DNA of 40,430 bases, taken from Actinomycetes bacterium (GTDB lineage: Bacteria > Actinomycetota > Acidimicrobiia > Acidimicrobiales > JAJZJN01). Shown here piece by piece: positions 8,296-14,326 of the stretch. The position numbers and the translations under genes are program-made. The stretch spans positions 1 to 40,430 of the forward strand of contig JAJZJN010000007.1 of assembly GCA_021851165.1 (NCBI GenBank). Reading direction: 5' to 3'. Every line of letters starts with the position of its first letter. Positions within the stretch are counted from its first letter, which is position 1. The notes under the pieces are model-generated. The model made no database searches. It was not told the origin of the DNA and saw only the letters and a list, made by a program, of their open reading frames with translations.

Positions 8296-9754
8296 CCACC
8301 TGGCCGATCTCGCCGCGCTTGTGGTTCTCATGCCTCTGGCCGGTGGGGTCGTGATCCAGCTCTTTGCCGACGACCATGTCGGGGACCGCCTGAACCAGGT
8401 GTTCGCGCTGATCACTGCCAGCGCCGGTCTCACCCTCGGGACCATGGATCTGTGGCTACGCCCACCCGCCGGTACGGGACTGCTCACAATCGACCCGGTG
8501 GCAGTGGTCTTCCTCTGCGTCACCTCGCTCGTAGGGTTGGCAAGCGCCTTATTATCTCCGCGGTACCTTGACGGCACTGCAAGGAGCTTCTTCTCTCCCA
8601 GGCGTTCGAGGCGCTGGTACTACCTGGGCTTCTATTGCTTCTGGGCTGCCCTGCTCGCCGTACCGCTGGCAGGAAACCTTGGACTTGCCTGGCTCCTCGT
8701 GGAGGCGACCACTGCCGCGTCCGCGCCTCTGGTGGCTTTCAGCGGGAAGCGCAGCGCTCTCGAAGCGGGATGGAAGTACCTCATATTGACCACCGCGGGC
8801 CTCACGGTGGCGCTCCTCGGGATCCTGGTGTTCTACGCCTCCGCTCACGACCCTGGCCTCGGAGCTCTCGGTTGGTCTGCTCTGTCGCAGCTCGCCAGGC
8901 ATATCCCGCACGACGTCGTGCTGGTCTCCTTCTTGATGATGATGGCTGGATTCGCTGCCAAGATAGGTTGGGCTCCGGTTCACAACTGGCTACCGGACGC
9001 CCACAGCGAGTCGCCACCGCCGGTGAGTGCTTTGCTTTCCGCTGCGCTGCTCCCGAGCGTCATGCTCATCGCCTGGCGGGTGAAGATAGCCCTCGGGCCG
9101 GCCCTGGGAGGCCACGCTGCATCGTATTTGTTCATCGGCTTCGGCCTCTTGTCGCTGGCTGTGGCCGTTCCGTTCCTCTGGCGTCCGATGCCCTTGAAAC
9201 GCCTGCTCGCATACTCGAGCCTGGAGCACATGGGCATTATCGCCCTGGGGATAGGCTTCGGCACTCCCCTTGCGATTGCCGGTGTCGTGCTACATGTGGC
9301 TGCCCACGGTGCCGCGAAGGCTCTCGGGTTCTACACCGCGACTCCACTGCTGGCCAGCCGTCCGAGCGCAGCAAAGCTGCCGGTGCGCGGGCTGGCAATG
9401 TCGAGCCCTGCGCTGGCTGGTTCCTTCGCCCTGAGCTTGGGAACCCTGAGCGGGGTACCCCCTTCACCGCTGTTCTTCAGCGAGCTGTTCATACTCCTGG
9501 GCGGGTTCCTCGCGGGCCAGCTGCTCGCGGCAAGCCTGGCGGCCTTGCTATTGGCGCTGGGGTTCCTTGGACTGCTCCATGCCCTACTGGAAGGCCTGCT
9601 CGGGGGGCGACGGCATCGTGTTGCCATCCGCGCCCGTCGTGCAGCCGGAGTTCTGGCCGGGTTCGGTGCTACCACCCTGTCCGCACTCGTGGCCCTGGCG
9701 TTCGTCCTGCCTGGGTCGTTTCTAGTGGAGGCAATCGTGAAGTGGGCCTCATGA
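8288..9754 (+). CDS. hyfF: Group 4 hydrogenase-like membrane subunit, HyfF/HycQ (NuoL/M/N-type)
   Basis: A 488-residue second antiporter-like subunit with about 13-14 membrane segments. The family core is present: GFAAKIGWAPVHNWLPDAHSE at about residues 220-240, then PPPVSALLSAALLPSVMLI, and LKRLLAYSSLEHMGIIALG near residue 310. The start is the GTG at 8288, which has GCGAGG just upstream and overlaps the end of hyfE. The ORF track start at 8213 would overlap hyfE by 80 nt with no better site. Its stop overlaps hyfG (ATGA). Confidence 0.86.
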   Translation: MIDHLADLAALVVLMPLAGGVVIQLFADDHVGDRLNQVFALITASAGLTLGTMDLWLRPPAGTGLLTIDPVAVVFLCVTSLVGLASALLSPRYLDGTARSFFSPRRSRRWYYLGFYCFWAALLAVPLAGNLGLAWLLVEATTAASAPLVAFSGKRSALEAGWKYLILTTAGLTVALLGILVFYASAHDPGLGALGWSALSQLARHIPHDVVLVSFLMMMAGFAAKIGWAPVHNWLPDAHSESPPPVSALLSAALLPSVMLIAWRVKIALGPALGGHAASYLFIGFGLLSLAVAVPFLWRPMPLKRLLAYSSLEHMGIIALGIGFGTPLAIAGVVLHVAAHGAAKALGFYTATPLLASRPSAAKLPVRGLAMSSPALAGSFALSLGTLSGVPPSPLFFSELFILLGGFLAGQLLAASLAALLLALGFLGLLHALLEGLLGGRRHRVAIRARRAAGVLAGFGATTLSALVALAFVLPGSFLVEAIVKWAS

Positions 9755-11343
9755 CGAGTCGACCTCGTGTGACGCCACCGAACATGGTCCCGCGTACGCC
9801 GGCGTCTGAGGCAGGTACGGCCTCGTCTCCACGGCCTAGCACCACCCTGGTGCAAATCACGGCATCATCGTGGCGCGAGGCACACGCCGCAGCCATCCAC
9901 AGTGGCGGACGCTTCGCGGGCCTCTATGCCGTCGGACCTGATGACACCACCGGCAACAACCCGGCCAACCGCGACAGGACTGGCACCACGATCAGGAGCG
10001 TCTTCGCCTTCGGAGACCAGGTCAAGGTGCTCTCGGCACGGGCGGTTCCGACCCAGGCGGTCGAGATGCGAAGAGCCGGCACCTCTGTAGCCGGCACCTC
10101 TGGGATTGGGCGGACACTCCCAAGCATTGTCGACATCCTTCCGGCAGCAGCGTGGGATGAGCGCGAGGCACACGACCTCTACGAGGTGGACTTCCCGGGA
10201 CATGTGCCCATGCGCCCTCTGATCAGCCACTCAGATGACCTCGGCTCCTGGACCGTACCCGTAGTGGGAGCCGGCACCCATCAAGTGGCCGTCGGACCCA
10301 TACACGCCGGAGTGATCGAATCCGGGCACTTCCGGTTCCACGTGGTCGGCGAGCGCGTGCTACATCTGGATCTGCGATTGTTCTACAACCACCGGGGTCT
10401 CGAGCGGGCTGCAGTGGGTGCCCCGCTCGACACGGGGCTCGCGATCATCCAGCGTGCCTGCGGGGCCTGCGCTGTCTCCAACACCTTGGCCTTCACACAG
10501 GCCTGTGAGGAGGTTCTCGGGCTCTGGCCCGATGCTGCCCTCTCGACCCAGCGCACAATTCTCGTCGAGTTGGAACGCCTGTACAACCATCTGAACGACA
10601 TCGGGGCGATGTGTGCCGGTATCGGGTTTGCACCGGGCACCATGGCATTCGCCGCCCTGAAGGAACGCGCCCAGCGCCTCATCGGGCGCCTCGCCGGTCA
10701 CCGCTTCATGTTCGGCACGGTACACATCGCCAAGGGCGCCTTCAGCCCAACGCGTGGCGAGACACGTGAGGCCCGCCTGGAGTTGCTCTCGATCAAGGAG
10801 CAGTCGGCGCGTTCCTGGCGAGAGGTGCTGTTCAACACCTCGGTGCAAAACCGGGTCACAGCAGTCGGGATCCTCGACCACGCCAGCGCCGAACGCTTCG
10901 GCGCCGTAGGCCCGGCGGCGCGCGCCTCGGGTATACCTCTCGACACACGCTCTCACAGCCCACGGCTCGACTACGGGGAGCTCCAGCCGCCAAGCCCGGT
11001 GGATCCCACAGGTGATGTAGCTGCTCGCATGGCCGTACGGGCAGCCGAGCTCGAGACAACGCTGGCACTTCTCGACGCTCTCTTAGCGCGTGACCTCCAC
11101 GATGCAGCGGCCGGCGCGATCACGGAAGGATCGCCCATTGGCGTCGGCGTCGTGGAAAGCCCACGCGGCGCGACCACCTGCATCGTCGAGTCCGACGGAA
11201 CGACCATCCAACGGCTCCACCTCCGCACCGCCTCTTACGCCAACTGGCCAGCAGTGGCTCATGCCACGGCGGGCAACCTCCTGCCGGACTTCCCACTCGT
11301 GAACAAGAGCTTCGAGCTCTGCTACGCGTGCTCGGATCGCTAG
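9751..11343 (+). CDS. hyfG: Group 4 [NiFe]-hydrogenase-like large subunit, HyfG/HycE (NuoC-NuoD fusion)
   Basis: A 530-residue fusion. Residues about 30-170 are NuoC-like, with the signature DEREAHDLYEVDFPGHVPMR near 136-155. The rest is the NuoD/HycE catalytic-type domain: VGPIHAGVIESGHFRFHVVGE near 180-201, then the first metal-site motif IIQRACGACAVS at about 232-243 and the second, ELCYACSDR, at the very C-terminus. Both Cys-x-x-Cys pairs that hold Ni-Fe in active hydrogenases are kept, so this is not simply complex I NuoD. But the usual Asp-Pro before the last pair is Glu-Leu. Substrate (H2, formate-derived electrons or another) cannot be decided. The ATG at 9751 overlaps the hyfF stop; the 902-residue ORF from 8635 is hyfF antiphase plus this gene. 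Confidence 0.87.
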   Translation: MTSRPRVTPPNMVPRTPASEAGTASSPRPSTTLVQITASSWREAHAAAIHSGGRFAGLYAVGPDDTTGNNPANRDRTGTTIRSVFAFGDQVKVLSARAVPTQAVEMRRAGTSVAGTSGIGRTLPSIVDILPAAAWDEREAHDLYEVDFPGHVPMRPLISHSDDLGSWTVPVVGAGTHQVAVGPIHAGVIESGHFRFHVVGERVLHLDLRLFYNHRGLERAAVGAPLDTGLAIIQRACGACAVSNTLAFTQACEEVLGLWPDAALSTQRTILVELERLYNHLNDIGAMCAGIGFAPGTMAFAALKERAQRLIGRLAGHRFMFGTVHIAKGAFSPTRGETREARLELLSIKEQSARSWREVLFNTSVQNRVTAVGILDHASAERFGAVGPAARASGIPLDTRSHSPRLDYGELQPPSPVDPTGDVAARMAVRAAELETTLALLDALLARDLHDAAAGAITEGSPIGVGVVESPRGATTCIVESDGTTIQRLHLRTASYANWPAVAHATAGNLLPDFPLVNKSFELCYACSDR

Positions 11344-11360
11344 AGCCAGGAGACCATGCC

Positions 11361-11834
11361 ATGTTCGTCCTACTTCGCCAGCTTCACAGCACCCGCAAAT
11401 CTGCCCGGGTAACCCGCCCGGCCAGACGGCTGTCACTGGCAGTGCGCCATGTGGACGCAGGGTCGTGCAATGCCTGCGAGCACGAGCTCGGCGCGACTGC
11501 CAATCTGTTCTACGACCTCTCATGTCACGGCATCACCATAACGGCCTCACCCAGGCACGCTGACGTCCTGCTGATAACGGGAGCCATCACCAGGCGTATG
11601 GTTACGCCCCTTCTCAGCGCGTACCGGGCAATGCCTGAACCACGCTTGGTTGCCGCACTGGGCAACTGTGCCATGGGGCTCGGCGTGCTCGGCGACGACC
11701 GGGATCTCGCCGGCCCGCTGGAGCAGCTGTTACCGGTCGACATCAGGATTCCCGGTTGCCCCCCGACTCCGGACCAGATCATCCAGGCCCTGGTAAGTAG
11801 CAACCTGGCCGGGCAGGCCATCACCTCGGCCTAG
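11361..11834 (+). CDS. hyfI: Group 4 hydrogenase-like small subunit, HyfI/NuoB type
   Basis: A 157-residue NuoB-like iron-sulfur subunit that carries the cluster nearest the active site. All four expected cysteines are visible: SCNACEHEL near residues 36-44, GNCAMG near 98-103, and IPGCPPTPDQI near 132-142. The start at 11361 has CAGGAGA at the right distance; the GTG at 11328 would overlap hyfG. It is the last gene of the operon, and its stop overlaps the convergent tetR stop in a shared CTAG. In M. tuberculosis the equivalent subunit (Rv0082) lies at the front of the cluster, so the order differs. No HyfA- or HyfH/NuoI-like ferredoxin subunit is present. Confidence 0.87.
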   Translation: MFVLLRQLHSTRKSARVTRPARRLSLAVRHVDAGSCNACEHELGATANLFYDLSCHGITITASPRHADVLLITGAITRRMVTPLLSAYRAMPEPRLVAALGNCAMGLGVLGDDRDLAGPLEQLLPVDIRIPGCPPTPDQIIQALVSSNLAGQAITSA

Positions 11835-12490
11835 CGCGGGCGTATCCCCTCGACAAGAAGATCGGCTATCCCCTCGACTAGGTTCTCGTCGAGATGCTCC
11901 GGGGCAAGGTTGAACCGATGGATCAGCACTGCCACGGCTATGTCGCTCAGAAGGTCGAGATCAAGCCCCGGACGCGCTTCGCCTCGCGCCTCGGCCCTGG
12001 CGAGAACCCGGCCCACTATCTCGCGCCGGTAGTGGAGAACCTCGCGCTCGAGAGTCTCGCGCACGATGCTGTCGCGCTCTGCCTCTGCCGCCAGTGCTGC
12101 TATCGCTGCCCCGAGCTCCGAGCGCATGAGCGCGAGCAGGCCGGCGAGCAAGCTCCTCACATCCCCCCTGAGGCTACCGGTGTCCACCTCGCATACCTGT
12201 TCCACAGCGGCTTCATGCACAGCGGAGACAACCAGTGCGACCTTCGAAGGCCACCAGCGATACAGAGTCGCCTTCGAGACACCGGCCCGCGTTGCCACAG
12301 CGCCCATGGACAGCCCAGGAAACCCCGTCTCGCCCAGAAGAGACACGGTGGCGGCCATGATCGCCCGGCGCGACTCCTCGCTGCGGGGCCTCCCCGGTGG
12401 CCTGACGGGGAAGTTGCCTTCGGGTATCGTCGCAGCGGTCGCAGTTCCAAGAGCCTGTGCGGGGGCTGTTCCGGGAGCTGGAAGTGCCAT
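11831..12490 (-). CDS. TetR/AcrR family regulator
   Basis: A 219-residue regulator. Residues about 30-50 are the basic entry (RPPGRPRSEESRRAIM), then the helix-turn-helix LSMGAVATRAGVSKATLYRWW, followed by an all-helical ligand domain. The N-terminal 28 residues are Ala/Pro-rich and unusual for the family. The ATG at 12490 overlaps the stop of the MFS gene (TGATG), so it is translated as the second gene of an exporter-regulator operon. This is a classical arrangement in which the regulator represses its exporter until a toxic compound binds. A probable operator lies upstream of the MFS gene. The ORF track start at 12493 is a TTG just before the ATG. Confidence 0.88.
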   Translation of the reverse strand: MALPAPGTAPAQALGTATAATIPEGNFPVRPPGRPRSEESRRAIMAATVSLLGETGFPGLSMGAVATRAGVSKATLYRWWPSKVALVVSAVHEAAVEQVCEVDTGSLRGDVRSLLAGLLALMRSELGAAIAALAAEAERDSIVRETLEREVLHYRREIVGRVLARAEARGEARPGLDLDLLSDIAVAVLIHRFNLAPEHLDENLVEGIADLLVEGIRPR

Positions 12491-12563
12491 CAAGCCGAGG
12501 CCTCCTCAGGGCCTGCCACTGTCGAAACAGCGGTTTCGGGAGCCTGTGCGGGGGCTGTTCCGG
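12451..12563. repeat. 24-bp direct repeat across the MFS/tetR junction
   Basis: GAGCCTGTGCGGGGGCTGTT followed by CCGG occurs at 12451-12474 and 12540-12563. On the coding strand it encodes GTAPAQA both at the C-terminus of the MFS protein and at the N-terminus of the TetR protein, in different absolute frames. It looks like a duplication that created or remodelled the gene junction. Confidence 0.8.
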
Positions 12564-14109
12564 AGACCTGCCGGTCACCCGGCGCGCCCTCGGCAGCTGG
12601 TTGCACCCGTGCGGGAAGGAAAATGGCCGCAACGAGAACACCACAGGCGGCTACCAGTGCAGCAACAATGCTGGCGAACGTTACGCCGTTGACAAATCCT
12701 TGACGAGCCAGTGCCACAAGCAGCCCGCCTGTCGTAGCCGGAAGGTGAGACGCAACTGCCAGGGCGCCACCGAGTGACGAGGTGATGTAGTGGAAGGCCA
12801 CCGGAGGAACGTGCTGTCCCGCCAGCCCACGGGTTACATGGTCCCGATAGCGCTGCTCGACGATGCTGCCGAGAACCGCGACGCCAAGAGCTCCGCCAAC
12901 CTGGATGGTGGTTCCATTCATGGCCGAACCGACGCCTGCCTGCTCCTTCGGCAGGGATCCCATGATCGAATCGGTGGCCGGCGCCATCGCCGCGCCCATG
13001 CCCAAGCCCAAGACGAGCAGGCCCGCCAGAACAGGCAGGTATCCCGAACTGACCGTGACCTGCGTCAGGATCGCGAGCCCGCCTGCCACTGCGAGGAGTC
13101 CCCCTGCCACCACCACCTTCGTCCCGACCTTACGCACAGCAGCAGTCGACAGCGGGGCACCAAGTCCAATCATGAGAGCCACTGGAGCTGTGCGTACCCC
13201 TGCGGCAAGCGGGCTGTAGCCGAGAACGGACTGGAGGTACTGGGTGAGAATGAACAGCGCTCCAAATAGCGAGAAGAACACGAGCGTGATCGAGACGTTT
13301 GCTGCCGAGAAACGCGCATCTTTGAAGAAGCTCATCTGGAACATCGGATGATCACAGTTGAGCTCCCACACCACGAAGGCCGCTATCACGACTAGTCCGC
13401 CTATGAGCGACCCGTAGACCGACAGGGCACCCCAGCCGTCCACTGGCACTTCGATAATTCCATAGAGCAACAGACCCAGGCCTGCTATCGACAGCGCCGT
13501 CCCCACCGAATCCGCTCTGCGGGCGGCAGGATCCGATGACGTGGGCACCAGCAGGATGATCGCCACCAGTCCAACTGCAACGATCGGAACGTTCACCAGG
13601 AAAACCGATCCCCACCAGAAGTGATCGAGCAACCAACCACCGAGCACTGGCCCGATTGCTATACCGAGCCCCGATGTCCCGGACCAGATCCCGATGGCCT
13701 TGGCCCTCTCATGGGGACCGGTGAACACATTCGTCAGGATCGACAGCGTGGACGGCATCACCAGAGCACCGCCAACGCCCATCAGGCAACGGAATGCAAC
13801 AAGCTCATCGGGCGAAGTGGAGAATGCCGACAACGCCGAGCCGGCTCCGAAGATCGCCAGGCCGGCGAAGAGCGCTCCTTTGCGACCCAGGCGGTCTCCC
13901 ATGCTCCCCGCCGTTATCTCCAGGCCCGCAAACACGATGGTGTAGGCATCGACGATCCACTGGAGCTGGCTCGCCGACGCATGGAGATCTCGCACGAGTG
14001 TCGGCAGCGCAACATTCAGGATCGTGTTGTCCAGACCAACCACCAGCAGGCTGACGCAGAGCACCGCCAGGATGGCCCATCTGCGGGAATAGACATGCTC
14101 CGTCTTCAC
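12490..14109 (-). CDS. MFS drug exporter, DHA2 (14-TMS, EmrB/QacA-like) family
   Basis: A 539-residue transporter with about 14 hydrophobic segments. The DHA2 motif is LDNTILNVALPTLVRDLHAS, near residues 26-45. Motif A appears as GSMGDRLGRKGAL near 68-80, and the motif C-like GIAIGPVLGGWLLDHFWWG near 148-166. Such proteins export lipophilic drugs, dyes or metabolites by proton antiport; the substrate is unknown. The last 40 residues are a hydrophilic Ala/Pro/Thr-rich tail containing the repeat GTAPAQA. Two 15-bp tandem repeats and a palindrome lie upstream. Confidence 0.9.
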   Translation of the reverse strand: MKTEHVYSRRWAILAVLCVSLLVVGLDNTILNVALPTLVRDLHASASQLQWIVDAYTIVFAGLEITAGSMGDRLGRKGALFAGLAIFGAGSALSAFSTSPDELVAFRCLMGVGGALVMPSTLSILTNVFTGPHERAKAIGIWSGTSGLGIAIGPVLGGWLLDHFWWGSVFLVNVPIVAVGLVAIILLVPTSSDPAARRADSVGTALSIAGLGLLLYGIIEVPVDGWGALSVYGSLIGGLVVIAAFVVWELNCDHPMFQMSFFKDARFSAANVSITLVFFSLFGALFILTQYLQSVLGYSPLAAGVRTAPVALMIGLGAPLSTAAVRKVGTKVVVAGGLLAVAGGLAILTQVTVSSGYLPVLAGLLVLGLGMGAAMAPATDSIMGSLPKEQAGVGSAMNGTTIQVGGALGVAVLGSIVEQRYRDHVTRGLAGQHVPPVAFHYITSSLGGALAVASHLPATTGGLLVALARQGFVNGVTFASIVAALVAACGVLVAAIFLPARVQPAAEGAPGDRQVSGTAPAQAPETAVSTVAGPEEASA

Positions 14110-14136
14110 CAGACTGCCTCCGGTTACCTACAAGTT

Positions 14137-14166
14137 GCCAGACTGCTGTTTGCCAGACTGCTGTTT
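14137..14166 (-). repeat. 2 x 15-bp tandem repeat upstream of the MFS gene
   Basis: GCCAGACTGCTGTTT is present twice head to tail, 28 bp upstream of the MFS start codon. A third partial match (CAGACTGCC) lies at 14109-14117. It is in the leader or promoter region and could affect expression or simply be replication slippage. Confidence 0.85.
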
Positions 14167-14172
14167 AGAAAC

Positions 14173-14188
14173 GATACTGTCTCGTATC
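14173..14188 (-). promoter_or_regulatory. Putative TetR operator (GATAC-N6-GTATC)
   Basis: GATACTGTCTCGTATC is a 5-bp perfect inverted repeat with a 6-nt spacer, 63 bp upstream of the MFS ATG and in the MFS/ATPase divergent gap. Size and position fit a TetR-dimer site. The binding partner is inferred. Confidence 0.5.
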
Positions 14189-14326
14189 CACTCAGTGTAG
14201 CAAGGCACCTCGCCGACGGCTTCAGAGCGTGATCGCCGCCACACGCGCACAGCACCAGGCTCCACCATCAACTCAGCTCGAGGCTCAAGGCATGCATCTC
14301 AGGCCAATGGATACAGTGGCGACCTG

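Noticed and set aside
10336-10351. GGTTCCACGTGGTCGG inside hyfG as a third parS
   Set aside because: Only the central ten bases fit parS; the right arm does not.
8635-11343. 902-residue ORF suggesting a giant fusion ending in HyfG
   Set aside because: Its first 372 codons are an antiphase reading of hyfF; HyfG begins at the ATG overlapping the hyfF stop.
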